Shown here piece after piece: positions 1 through 11,972 of a stretch of DNA of 64,000 bases. Each line of letters starts with the position of its first letter. The stretch's first letter is position 1. The translations under genes and the position numbers were made by a program. Source of the DNA: Aselliscus stoliczkanus (taxonomy: Eukaryota; Chordata; Mammalia; Chiroptera; Hipposideridae); contig CM066732.1 of NCBI GenBank assembly GCA_033961575.1, forward strand, positions 71,152,687 to 71,216,686, given 5' to 3'. Below the pieces are notes generated by a model. It was not told the DNA's origin. It searched no databases and saw only the letters and a list, made by a program, of their open reading frames with translations.

Positions 1-990
1 TATACATTGAGGCAGTTCCTTAAAGATAAGTATGCCAATATATTTTTTAAATTGTTCAAAAAATGCTAAGTAATAGCTTTCAAACAATGCAAAAAGGGAA
101 AATCTATTTCTTGGATGACCTGGACTGACAACTTGAAAGGCAATCATTTAAAAATATGTACAATAATTTGAGAGGTAGTGTGGAAAAATGTTTTACTGAG
201 AATGTAATGAATTATATAAAAGAAGTACAATATGGAATGAGAAGAGAAAAAATATCACTCACATTGAAAAGATCAGGAAAACTTTCACTGAAGGAATTTT
301 TGAGACCTACCCTTCTTTTGATAATAAAAGCCAAGTCCAAAATCAACAAATATAAAATAAACTTTCTCCTTTCTTGTAGAATTTTTTTCTTTCTTTCTTT
401 CTTTTTTTTTTAAAATTCCAAAAATTCATTTGAGGAAGAACATTCAATGCTCAGGAAAGCCGTTCAGGGACAAAATGTTTCCCTATGGGACTTGAATATG
501 GATGAAATTGCTCTATACACAGAACCAGTAAAGACAAAGGAGGGATTTGGCTGTTGCTTTAAAAAGTTGAGAAAGAAGGAGGAAAAGAGTGGGGTTGGAG
601 ACATGAAAAAGTGATGGATCTCACAATGTGTTCCTGAAAATATAGGAAAGTTACCAAAGCCCCAAGTTCTAAAAAGAAATTTATTTTTTCTGGAAATGAG
701 TAATACTGTTGGACTCTGAACATGGGTCTGTTTCGGTAAGACAGAGCTCGTATCCAATGGAAGCGAGTTGAAGAAAAACTACATGTATCAGGAAAACTCT
801 CAGAACGCATGGGGAGGATCCTTAATGTCTCAGGCTTTAAGATGTAGTTATGAACCTAATTGTATCAGATATCTCAAAACCAACTCCAGGGCTAAGGGGG
901 CCAGTGTTTCCTCTATTTCTACCATCTCCCATTCTACCAGGATTCCCACCCCCCGCAACCAAGAGATTAGTTACTCTCTGTTTCTTATTT
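1..990. other. Anonymous AT-rich DNA, no gene recognised
   Basis: No repeat family or gene recognised. A CT/T-rich simple tract lies at about 380-412. The open frames here are short, on both strands, and show no domain or codon signal. The interval 430-990 is less AT-rich and could be the worn remains of an older element, but I cannot name it. Confidence 0.4.
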
Positions 991-994
991 AGAT

Positions 995-1400
995 ATGAAG
1001 CCCGTAAAAGAAATCAGATTAGGCCCAAAATGGAGTTGCCCATGCTAAGCCCCCATGTCAGCAAACCAAAACTTAATTTAATGGCTTGGCTCTCCCCGAG
1101 GGGAAAAAAAAAAAAAAAAAGCGTACATCAACCAATCAGTGCTTGACTGCTCTGCACAAGTTACCTGGCGAGCTCTAAGACTCCCTTTTGTTACATTTCA
1201 AGAAAGTAACCTTGCTTTGACCAATTCTCTTTTTGCTAATATGACTTCCCTGTCCCTGCTTCCTCCTGCCCATAAAAGCCTTTATTTTGTACTGCTCCTC
1301 AGAGTCCCTTTCTGTCGGCTAGATTGGATGCTGCCTGATTCATAAATTGCTGAATAAAACCAATAAAATATTTAAAATTTACTCAACTCAATTTTGTCCT
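995..1400 (+). mobile_element. Solo ERV-type LTR (class I-like)
   Basis: This stretch has the order of elements expected of a retroviral LTR promoter: a CCAAT box at 1132-1136, a TATA-like ATAAAAG at 1272-1278, a polyadenylation signal AATAAA at 1353-1358 and a short T-rich U5-like end. The general sequence (aaaatggagttgcc near 1027, ccaatcagtgcttgactgc near 1132) resembles mammalian class I ERV LTRs. No second LTR or viral coding region is visible nearby, so it is read as a solo LTR. A 17-nt A run at about 1105-1121 interrupts the U3 part. The outer borders are approximate; I did not find a convincing flanking duplication. Confidence 0.55.
1272..1358 (+). promoter_or_regulatory. LTR TATA-like box and poly(A) signal
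   Basis: ATAAAAG at 1272-1278 lies about 75 nt before AATAAA at 1353-1358, and a CCAAT box sits about 135 nt upstream of the TATA-like box. The arrangement is that of an LTR core promoter plus R-region polyadenylation signal. Activity is not shown by the sequence. Confidence 0.45.
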
Positions 1401-1904
1401 TTAATAAGCCTATAAGGTCTTTTAGTGTAAGAACAACAACAAAAAAAACCTTCCATAACTTTTTGTCTGTATTTCCTCCTTGATTTTGCTGGCAAAATTC
1501 CTCAATATTGACTGCAGACAGATTTATTTCACTTTCACTCCTTAATGCACAGCAGTCTTCTCTGAGTTTAATCCTTATTGGCTGCCATAAAAAATGATGA
1601 ACAAATTCCTCTCTTATAAAATGTAATGTTTTCTTTTTAGTGTTTATCTTATTTAATATCTTTACTATTTGATACCATGAAACATTTCCTATTTAAATGA
1701 TCTATTTTGATTTCTGCAACATTATTTACTTCTATTATACCTGTTTCTCTTTGCTTATTCAAAATTCAATTTGCTATCACTGTTTCTCCCTGTATTCTTA
1801 AATGTTTGTGTTACTCAGGGTCCTCATCTCTTCTTTTTCTTTACCCTCGTCCTGGGTTCTCCTTTCACAAACAGCTTCAGTTCTCATCTTGAAAGTGATA
1901 ATGA
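1401..1904. other. Anonymous AT-rich DNA
   Basis: I see no recognisable gene or repeat here. Confidence 0.35.
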
Positions 1905-2130
1905 AAACAATACTTGTTGACTATGTATTAAAAACCTATCATCTGATAAGAATTTTATATGCATTTTTAAAATTTAATCTTCACAATAACTTTGGGAGGT
2001 AGAAACTCTAATTTGCAGACAAGGAAACAGACTAGAATAAAGTAATAACATGAGTAAACTGGTGCAGCTAGTAAATTGCAAAAAATAAGATTCACAATCA
2101 GGTTTCCCTGACACTGAAGTGTCAATCTGA
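1905..2130 (-). repeat. MIR-type SINE relic
   Basis: Read on the plus strand it follows the reverse complement of MIR: a stretch like tttaatcttcacaataac, then a gaggta-like segment, then gacaaggaaacagactag, then a gcagctagtaaattg stretch. This is the usual order of the MIR core and its 5' part. It is heavily diverged and its ends are approximate. Confidence 0.6.
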
Positions 2131-5100
2131 GTGTGAATTGGAGCTTCTCCTCTTAATAAGTTTGGCCTCTTGATCAAGTTCATACCCTGACCTTAATTAA
2201 CCTTGCCAGGTCATGAAACACACAAATAAATATGCATCTGAGGCTCAGACCTCTTTTTTTGAGAGCAAAAGTCATAATTATTTCCCTATTAGAAAAATGT
2301 GAGTACATAGAAAGGAATGAAAAGAAAGGAGGGAGAGACATTTAGGATGTGTTGGGAATGGATAGTGGTGAAAGGGAAAGGGACAGGTGGGGATGCACGA
2401 GTGATATAGTGAAAAAAAAAAGAAGAAAAACTTGGAATTATTAAATATTAATGCTTTGACATGCATTAGCATGTTCATTAATTTAGTATTCACAAGTCTT
2501 TCAGTTTCATTTAATTATCTATGTTCTTATTGATAAGGACATTGATTATTTAACCCTGTACATGTCAAACGAAACTTATTCATGCCATTGCAAAAATATC
2601 CAGTTAATGGCAACTTCATTCATCCAAGTACTCGAAATAGAAAATTCAGAATTGTGCTGACTCATTGTCCAATTGCCCATGGTCAATGTTGTGGAAATAA
2701 AGCTGACAGAGGCAGATTAAAATGGTATTATTTACTATTATTTTTCATTCAAGAATTAAAATAAACAAACAAAAAAAAGCGAGTGGAAAGACATACTGAG
2801 GATTGACCCAATTCCCCAGTTTTCTTAGAACCTAGAAGTTACAAATGTTCTTGATATGGAACTTATCAGCAAATCACACTTCCAACTTAAGTAATCCAAG
2901 GGTCTCTCACAAGAACTACTATTTTTCTGTTTTCAAAAGTTTCTCTCAACACAGGGAACCATGGAAAGGGTTATATTGATCACAGGAGCTGCTGATGCAG
3001 GATCTGAGGGCACTCTGAACTAGGAAGATAGAATTAAAATAATATCAATTTCTCCTTGTGCGTTGCATATATTCAGTATAAGTGGTAATATATGGTGTGA
3101 TTCCTCATGTAGTTGACAATTTTTTTTAAAGTTGTAAGACCACATGCAAGAATGACAGATCACGATTGTATCCAGAAGACGGACATTAATTGCTCTTAAC
3201 CACCATATTGATAGAGGAGAAATTGGCAGAAAGGAAGTAGACTGGTGGAGAATACCTGTATTCATGGGTAGGAAAAAACTATAAGAATAAAAAAATAAAA
3301 TATGAACTCTCCTGAATAGTATTAGCCCAGAGGTTTTTAAAGACTATACCACAAACACCAAATACATTTTAACAATATTTTTAAGTATTTCAAGACTTTG
3401 CAAAATTCACTTTTTAATCTACATGTCATGTCTATCACAGTTCAATCTTTTTTTCACTATAGGTTGGAACATCTCAGTATTGCCATGACCTAGGTATTTC
3501 TTCTTAGGATTTAAAACTTATCTTGTAAATCTTAATTCCGATGAAAAATTATAGGAAATTTTAACAACTTCTTTTAAAATGTTTGTGAATATTTAGTTTT
3601 ATTCATAAACTTACACTCCTTTAAGCATTTAAACACTCCTTTTATAAAGTAACTATCACCTTTATAGACTTTAATTTCTTAACTAAAGAAGAAAACCATT
3701 CAGGATATTACATACTTCTTGTAGCTATAACAAACTCAATAATAAATAAAATGATTCCGAAGTTATTTCAATAAGTTTAGTAGATCTTAATTTAAAACAA
3801 TGTAAATAAATTACTTAATTAAAAATCAATTTGGAATTATAAGATTATAATCTTGTAGTCACCATTGTGCATTATAAATGTAGAAAATACTAAATATGCA
3901 GTACTTTAAAAAATATATATTCTGGTTCAAGAAGAACATATCTGCATTTAAATTTTATCACCATTTATTTGTCATCAAAGAATTTGGCTGCTACATGAAA
4001 ACTTATAACTTTATTGAATTTTATATTTAAATTTTTAAAAATATAAATACATATTTTTAAATTTTTTTAAATATAAAATTCCTCTAATAAAATAATAGAA
4101 TATTAAATGTACTTTATATTTTTATATGATCCTTGAACTTGATGAAATATTGAATTTTCTTCCAACCTTAGGGTGATCCAACTCACAGATTTTTAAAATA
4201 ATTTTCATTTGAGATTTGAATCTAGTATGTGGTTTTCTTATGTGAAGTCACAATATATGAGCCATTCAATTGACATGTACTCTTGAGAGAAAAAAAAAAC
4301 TTTAACTTATCTATTTAACATTAATTAATTTCTGCATTCTACATTGACCCAATAAATGATTAAGAAGAATGGACAGGAATAACAAGGTTTAAGGAGCAAT
4401 AAACACTATTCTGTTTCGCAAGTTTTTTTGTGTTTTTTTTTTTTAATTTATTTTTTTAATATATCATCGTAGACTCCTGGTTTTTCATAAATTCAATGTT
4501 TTTTTTAATGAACTATAATCACTGTTCTTTTGTTGATTAAATTATCATAAATGTTGACAATGTGAGCCTACATTTATTTAAATTGCTACATATTTTTGAC
4601 ATGATCTCTTTAATCCATAAATTCCATACTTCTGGCACATAAGATAACCTAGGATCGTCTTGCATATTGTCTATCCCAGACATGGAATGGATATTTCCTC
4701 AAGAGACCTTACTACTTTTGTGGAAAATGGATTCTAATTGTGAGAATTGAGTTCAAATTAAAAAATAAATATTTAATAATTATACAAGGTTATCATTATT
4801 AAATGATTTCCCTGTGTATGGCAGTCTCTTCAAAACCAATCTCTGTTCTACTTTGTGGAGAAAAATAAATGATAAATACTTCTTACTTCACTGTTGTTAA
4901 GTTAAATCCTGTACATCCCATTTCAGGTAGTAAATTGAACTCTATAGATGTGAATTTTGCTTCTATAAAGCTAACAAATGAAATTTTAGATAAGACTTTA
5001 AATGTGTGACTCTCTGTAATTACTAAAAAGGGTAAAGAGATTCCTTACCTATATCCATAGATGGGACTATCACAGTGTATTATCAACTGATTTAGGTAAT

Positions 5101-5992
5101 CTGATTGATCAAGTATGAATTGAAAACTTTTAGAAGACAGTATTTTTGCAATACAGAGAGTTTGAATATTCAAAAATGTTTTCCATTAGTATGAAACTGT
5201 CTCTGAAATCACAATTTGAATAAAATGGGTCTCATAAGACTCTTAAAATTATGAAATTACTTCCATAGCTTGATAAAATAACCTCAAAAATAAACCTGCC
5301 CATAATTCTAGATTGTGTCTAATCTGATAACCAGTTACCACAGTAATAATGTTGTAGTTGATATTTCTGTATACTTAATTCATATAATTACTAATAATCA
5401 TCTGTTAAACAGGAGAAGTGGCATTTTCCTATTTTCCACAAATGATAGAAAAATAAAGGTTTATGACTGTGCTAAACTTATTTAAAAAAATAGTTATAGA
5501 ACCTAAGTATTTTGTTTCAATTTCATTTATTAGTTATCTTTCTAAAACCCAGAATCAGTGTTTTTGCCAAGCCTCTGATCATATTTTATGAAAACTTGCC
5601 ATCACCTGTTTAAATACCTTAGAATAGCATTCAAACTCTTTAAAATCTGGTACTAACTTATATTTTTAGATTCTCTGTTTCTACTCGGATTTCTAGTTAC
5701 CCAGCTTCTTTCACTGTTCAAGACTATGCAGACCCACACATTAGAGTTTTGTCACGTCCCATGCAACCCTGCCACAACAATCCTGTGACTCACTGACCTT
5801 TTACACTACATCGACCATCCATCTTGCTCACACCACCAAAAGAAACAGGACAAGGAATAGCTGAATGTATGAATTCTATTCAGCTGTTGCTCTGCACTTT
5901 TATTTAATTGATTTTCTTTCCTATACCCATGATCTTGGTCTGATTCCCTAGAAAAGAAGTTGTAAGTTTTCTTCATGTTTCGTATTTATGCT
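2131..5992. other. Long AT-rich interval without recognisable features
   Basis: Nearly 4 kb of AT-rich sequence with homopolymer A and T runs. Open frames are at most about 80 codons and look random. A weak L2-like or similar ancient repeat may be present around 5580-5860 (protein-poor, pyrimidine-rich stretch similar in flavour to 25.5-25.7 kb), but I cannot support it firmly. Confidence 0.35.
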
Positions 5993-6137
5993 AGGAGTTC
6001 ATAGGTTTTTCTTTTTGTTTGTTTGTTTTTCGAGGGCAGTGTCACTGGCCTTCATATGTGGAACCCGAAACAGGGCCGCTGGCTTCTCAAGCCAGCGCTT
6101 AACCACCGCGCCACTCGGCCGGCCCAGGAGTTCATAG
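5993..6137 (-). mobile_element. tRNA-derived SINE (short form) with target-site duplications
   Basis: The plus strand reads as T-rich tail, gagggcagtgtcactggcc, then the reverse of a tRNA-like head ending cggccggccc. Element body 6005-6125. It is flanked by a 12-bp direct repeat, aggagttcatag, at 5993-6004 and 6126-6137. This is the head-only form of the SINE family seen five times in the window: a tRNA-related region with A and B promoter boxes followed almost directly by poly(A). The clean duplication points to L1-mediated insertion. Confidence 0.88.
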
Positions 6138-8079
6138 TTTTAAGATGTCCAGATTCAAAAAGATACTCCAAGTCTGATTAGAATCCAAGAGATTCAAATG
6201 AAACAAATTCAACAAAATATCAAACAAAATACTTGAAATATTTAAAATCAAAACCAAAAGTCTTTTAGGAATGTATTATCTCTTCAATAATCTACTGAAG
6301 ATCTTAGGCAACCCTAAAAAAGGAGATATTCAGGGAAGTGGATGTTTTCCTCCTGCTTTGTCCCCATATAGAGTGTTTCCCTGTGTGTGATGGAGAAAAT
6401 GACAGTTATGATTTCATTTCATTTTATTTCAAGTTTTGTTTTCCATCTCTAGAGGGCTTTAGACATCGTTCAAAATCTTCATTCAATGAATGTCCTCAAT
6501 AACTACTAGAGACTGTGACCTTTCTCTGCTTGTTTTTTTCCTTGTTTCTTTAAAACAAAAACAAAAACAAAAACAAAATCTTATTTATCCCCAATGAGTA
6601 ATTTGAAACATCATCTCATTTATAAAGCCTTGCCCAACAAAACCCTCAGAGTATCTATCTCTATCTTCCCAGCATTTCTGATCAGTTAGAATTACTTTTT
6701 ACCACATATATCAAAACAAAATAAAACAAAATGATATTTTGAAACTTTATTTTGTGCTCATAGAATGCTGCACTGAGAATTAGGCAGACTTGTTGGAGTG
6801 TGGCTCCATAGTCAGCAAGGCTACATACTCCCTCATTTTAGTACTTTAAATCATGGTTTAAATGGCTGACTTTTGGTGAATTATTTTTGCCTTTGTTTTG
6901 CATATTTTAATTACAGGCTTAAGTGTACTTGAGAAGGAGAGAAGACATTGACTGAGAAACAACATGAACAGAGGCTGGTGTTTGAGCAGAAAACTCAAAG
7001 CTCCTTTAGGTAGTACAATACGGATTGGAGTGTCTGTAGACTTTCCAAGAAGGTGGTAAGAGATGAATAAAGGAAGAATCAGGAAGGAAAACTAGGTTAG
7101 GAAAAGAGAATGTACAGCTTGATCTGCTACACAAAAGAGCTTGGGCTTTCTTTGGAGTGACATAATGATTTTAGTATGATTACATACATTTTATCAAAAT
7201 AAATGTGCCAACAGTATGAAGAAAAAATAACACACTAAAATATGTGAAGATTTATAGATTAAGTAATTCATCCTGATGAGAGGGGATAGAGGCTTAAATT
7301 AGTCAGAGGCAGTGGAACTGGAAAAGCTTAAATAAGATCTTATATTTAAAGTCCCATTGCAGAAGTCACCTTCTCCCAAAAAGTGGTTTATGTTCTTACT
7401 GCCATAGGGGGAGTACTATTTTGTTTCTTTAATAAGAAGGCTAATTATTTATAGTTAGGGGAGAATTAAGAAGATGACTTTGGCTGTTTCAAATGTAGTT
7501 TCAGTGGTCTTAATATTTCTAAGAAAATAACATTTTCAAAGGCAGAGAAGATACAGGCTAAGCAATTATATTGATGAGCTCTAACTTGACCTCTATCAAA
7601 TAAAAAAACATGTAACCACAGGAATGAAAAAGGTTAAACTGAAATTGAGCCAACAAAATTGTTCAAAGACATCTAGGAAACTAATCTGTAAATGTTTTAT
7701 TTTTCACCTTATTTCACTCATATTTTATGCATATATGCTATTTTATATTCATATTCTCCTTTCAACATGTCCAGTGTTACTATGGGTCATAAGTCAGTGC
7801 AAATAGCAGAAAACTACATTTCCATTTCCTTCTAATCTATTGAATAAAGGGGACCCAGGGATTCCAGAAAGATGAATTCAATAAATTTAAACCACTTAAT
7901 TTGTGCTATAAACATTTAAGTTTATTCTTAAAATTATTACTGAGAGTGAATATATAAACTGTATGTAACAGAATACATTTTTCTTCCATTCTTTAATGAT
8001 AATAGGCCTCATAACCTCAGTTTGAAAATGGTTTTACAAACTTTTACATACCTGTATAAATATGTTATTATGCAACATA
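6138..8079. other. AT-rich DNA, simple (AAAAC)n tract
   Basis: No gene recognised. A short (AAAAC)n tract occurs around 6553-6580. The 60-codon open frame near 7624 has no recognisable motif and is probably chance. Confidence 0.35.
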
Positions 8080-8649
8080 CAAGTTCTGACAATTACGTTT
8101 GGAAACTTGTTGCAACGATGTTGCTAAATTTTTTTGATATCAAAGGGATTATTCACTATGAATTTGTACCAACTAGATAAACAGTTAACCAAGCTTATCA
8201 TTTGGAAGTACTGAAAAGGCTGCATGAAAAAGTTAGATGACCTGAACTTTTCATCAACAATTCATGGCTCTTGTTTCATCAACAATTCACATGGCACTGT
8301 TGTGAGGAAGTTTTTAGCCAGTAAACAAATAACTGTATTAGAACTCCCTCTCTCATCTGTGAGTACCTGATCTGGCCCCCAACGGCTTCTTTCTTTACTT
8401 GAAGATAAAGAATTATTGAAAGGAAGACATTTTGATGACATTCATGACATCAAGGGTAATATGATGACAGCTCTGATGGCCATTCCAGAAAGAGTTCCAA
8501 AATTGCTTTGAAGGGTAGGCTAGGTGCTGGCATCAGTGCATAGCTTCCCAAGAGTAGTACTTCGAAGGTGACCATAGTGATGATATTCAGCAATGAGGTA
8601 TGTAGCACTTTTTCTAGGATGAGTTCACAAACTTAATTGCCAGACCTCA
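8080..8649 (+). mobile_element. Mariner transposon, internally deleted, both TIRs retained
   Basis: Both ends are visible: the left end caagttctgacaattacg at 8080 matches the reverse complement of the right end (ttaattgccagacctca, ending 8649) over about 29 bp with several mismatches, and both ends abut TA (8078-8079 and 8650-8651). Between them, in the plus direction, is a decayed mariner transposase: translation from about 8120 gives FFDIKGIIHYEFVPTR and then NQAYHLEVLKRLHEK, a well-known region of the mariner catalytic domain, followed by a worn C-terminal part (REFLA-like, KQITVLE-like and CIAS/YFEGD-like pieces). In-frame stops and shifts disable it. The left end runs almost directly into the second half of the transposase, so the N-terminal half is deleted. 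A complete mariner is about 1.3 kb; this copy is 570 bp. Similar mariners occur in ruminants, tarsier and bats, to my knowledge. Confidence 0.85.
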
Positions 8650-8651
8650 TA

Positions 8652-9565
8652 TGTTTCAGACTACAATTCTAAGGGACATCACCTTCAATATATCCCTTAT
8701 ATTTGACTGTAAGCACTTTGAAAGTAAGATTTCTGTCTGAATCATCTTCCTCCTCTAACTGTACTCCTAACACCCAACATTTTCTTTTTGTTACAGTAGG
8801 CTCTTGGGGGATTACACTGGGGTCTTTAAAACATCTGTCTTGAGAGTCTATGATTGGTAAAAAATAGATAAATGAAAAGGTACTGAGTTAGAAATAAATA
8901 TACAAAAATTCTAGGATTAGCTCTTCCACTGACTGATTCTAACCTGCCTAGTATTTGGGGTATCCATTCTTCCTAAGTTAAAAATCAACTTAAATTTCAG
9001 TTCTATCTGGAGCTAAGAAAGAATAATTTTTCTAAGCCTTGCCAAGTATTCAATGGGAGACACAAGATTTTCTAAAGATTGTTCTATAGACTAGTAAATT
9101 TCTGCAACAGTTTTCCACATACCTGGAGAAAAAAGTAACTTTCTCCTTTTCTAGTGAAAAGAGATTTGTTATCAGAGAAAAGGCAAAGAATTTTCATGGA
9201 TAAAAATGCTTATAATGAAAAAAACACATACATCCATATGTCTGTGTATAGAATTTACTTAGCCATATGCCTAAATGTATGTGTATATTTCTTCAATACA
9301 TTTATTCATTTCAACCCCACAGATTTTCATAAACTCATTAGACTGATGTAACTACTAATTCCAGCAATGCTGTGAATATCATGCTTCATAATTTTTACGT
9401 TCATAGTGACAGGTGACAAGTTGAAGGAGTAACACTGTTTATGTCTCTGTCATTTTATTTATTTAATGACTTAAAATTAATCATACAAATACTACCATGC
9501 CTAAATTTAAGCACTTATAAAATTTTGAACAAATGATACCACAAAAAGAGGAGACTTTTAGTTAA
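8652..9565. other. Anonymous AT-rich DNA
   Basis: No repeat or gene recognised between the mariner relic and the full-length L1. The 65-codon frame near 9154 has no recognisable motif. Confidence 0.35.
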
Positions 9566-9575
9566 AAATGGCAAA

Positions 9576-11972
9576 TTGGGTGGGAGGGGGCAAGATGGCG
9601 GCTGTGAGGAGGGCTCCATGAAATCTCCCCTGGAAATATCCACAATTTGAACTTCTAATACGCTTCAAAGAAACACCTACTCATCACACAGAGCAACTAA
9701 GAGTTTCACACAAGGATTGCTGGAAGGTGGGCAGGCCGGGCGAGTGGGGGAAGAAGGCGGCGAGATGCGTGAGGTGCAGCCCGCACCCGCGGCTGCTGAG
9801 GCACGGTGAGTGTTCCCCCGGCTTGCTCCCTGCGGCCCGCGGCCCTCCTAGAGTTCAGCAAGAGCGCGTTGGTTTGCCGTCTGAGGCAGAAACCTCAGGC
9901 CGGGCAAGTGCGGGAGGAGAGAGAGGAGACGACTGTGCAGAGGTAGGAGCTGCACCCGTGGCTCGCCGGGTCCCCAGGAAGCAGGGTGCAGAGCCCCGCA
10001 GCGACAGGGCAAGATCAACCCCTGCACCCTCCCGGTTCAGGGATCAGTCTCTGTGCCCACCGGGTCCCGCGGAGCGCAGAAGCCTGAAACCCGGGAGCAG
10101 GGGAAAAAGAAGACTCGCCCACGGAGAGTCAGTGCCCGCCGGGCAGAGACGCAGGTCCCCAAGAGACGGAGCGGGGATCTTAGCCACACGGTAGGGTGCG
10201 CGTAATTCCCTAAATCCCGGCAGACCCTTTGTGAGAGCAGCATGAACTCCGCTGGAGCATAGGAGGCAAAGGCCTTAGCTTAAAACAGTGTTGGAACTGT
10301 GGCTTTGTTTATTTTTATGTTTTTTATTTTTTTTTTCCTTTTTCTACTCTTGAACAGAAAGCAAAAAAAAGCCAGTAACCCACCCACTCCCACGGGCTTT
10401 GGCCCCCGCCAAGACAAAGTCTTAAACTGACTCCTGAATGCAGCAATAGGGGCAGACTAGGAAGATATCCTTACCTGCAGGGGGTTGAGAATTTCCACCC
10501 CAGTAAAGGCTACAGAGTGAGACTACCTACCCCGCCCCCACCTTTATGCAAGGCTTGGGAGGCAGGGCAGGTTCACCTGCTGAGGCACTAATTAACAGAT
10601 TCTTAGCAGCAGGCTTTTGGTGGTGAGGAGTTCTTTGGTTCTCCAAGGCTGTCGGCCGAGAGGGTGCCCAGAGACACTCATTGAGCCTTTGGGGGTGCAG
10701 CCTGCCTTGGGACAGGCAAAAGCAAAAAGGCAGTGACTTTGTAAAAACCACCAGTCTTGCGTCACAAACATTCTCAGGTGCAGCGGACCTGCAGTGCCAG
10801 GATCACGCTAGGCATCAGGTGGCCTACTGTTCCCACAAGACGCACAGGAATTTTTGTACAGCAGACAAACTGAAGAGAGCTTGGTGGACTCTAGCCAAGA
10901 CCGGCACGGGTATTTTTGGTTTGTTTGGTTTTATTCTGCTTTGTTTTTCCTTTATTGGCTGCTTATCTTGGTTGTTTTTGGTTTTTATTTCTATTTCATT
11001 CTTATCATTTTGTAGTTTTTAATATAGGCATATATATAGGTGTATATAGGTGAATATATGTCCATATATATGGGTGTGTAGACAAATATATATATATTTT
11101 TTTCTTTTTCTTTTTTCCTCACCCTCACTTTCTCTCTTATTGTATTCATTCTTCTCACTGCTATACTTTTCCTCTTTTCCTTTTTTCTGCAAATTTTATT
11201 TTTTTAATTTTTATTCTTATTTTTTTAATTATTATTATTTTAGTTTATTTTTATTTTTTATTTTTTAGGTATAGCTAATCGGTTTCTCATGTTTATTCTA
11301 TTTTTTATTTTAGGATATTGTATTTTATTTTGTTTCCTCTTCTGTTATTATTGTGTGTGTGGTTTTTCTTTTGTTTCTGTTTGTTTTCTTCATTAGTATG
11401 ATTGATATTTCTGTACAAGTTGACTGTAGTTTGATGGTTGGTTTTTTTTACTTGTGCAAGCATTTGGTTTCCTTTGGTGGCTGCGGAGGTTGTTCTTGTT
11501 GATCTGTTATGCTCTAAAATCACTCTGCAGCAGTGGGTCCAAACAAACAGACACAAGAATCATCATACCTGGAGGCCAACTTTAGATAAAACCGGAGCAT
11601 TTCTGGGTTTGACATACAAGAGTCACACCCAAAAGGAAGTTGCTACAGGTACTAGGGTCCATAGGGTCCAAGTTTCATCAGAGGCGTCAATCCTCTCACA
11701 GCAGCTCATAAACTGCAGACGCTGCTGATTCTCACAGATAATCAATCTGGGAGTCAATCCCACCTACTGACAAGCCAAAAGTAATCAAAACTAAGACTTC
11801 AACAAGTGAGGACGCATGACACAAGGAACACCTCAGATACAAGCACAGGAGAATCGTGAGACTGAGTAATTCAAATATAAAGGACATACACCATATAAGT
11901 TTACCCAGAAAAGACTGAGAAACCTGGGGGATCTATCTGTTATATTGAAACAAACACAAAGAGTAAGCCAGA
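9576..11972 (+). promoter_or_regulatory. L1 5' UTR / internal promoter, CpG-rich
   Basis: The element begins with a G-rich run and CAAGATGGCGGCTG (9591-9604), which fits a YY1 site as found at the start of primate L1 5' UTRs. About 9720-10240 is the only strongly GC- and CpG-rich stretch in the whole window. It is followed by a T-rich domain (about 10910-11440) and then by normal sequence leading to ORF1. Known L1 biology places an internal RNA polymerase II promoter here. A 155-codon sense open frame (9727-10194) crosses the CpG-rich part; it lacks recognisable domains and is most likely a by-product of high GC. Confidence 0.75.
9591..9604 (+). promoter_or_regulatory. YY1-like site at L1 5' end
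   Basis: CAAGATGGCGGCTG contains the AAGATGGC core of the YY1 motif, 15 nt from the inferred L1 start. In human L1 a similarly placed YY1 site fixes accurate transcription start. The motif is seen; the function is inferred by analogy. The older L1 at 47.3 kb also starts with a related CAAGATGG segment. Confidence 0.6.

Noticed and set aside
9727..10243. 155-codon sense frame and 68-codon antisense frame as a host gene or promoter island
   Set aside because: They lie within the L1 5' UTR, whose borders are fixed by ORF1, ORF2 and the flanking duplication. High GC lowers the chance of stops, and no domain is visible.
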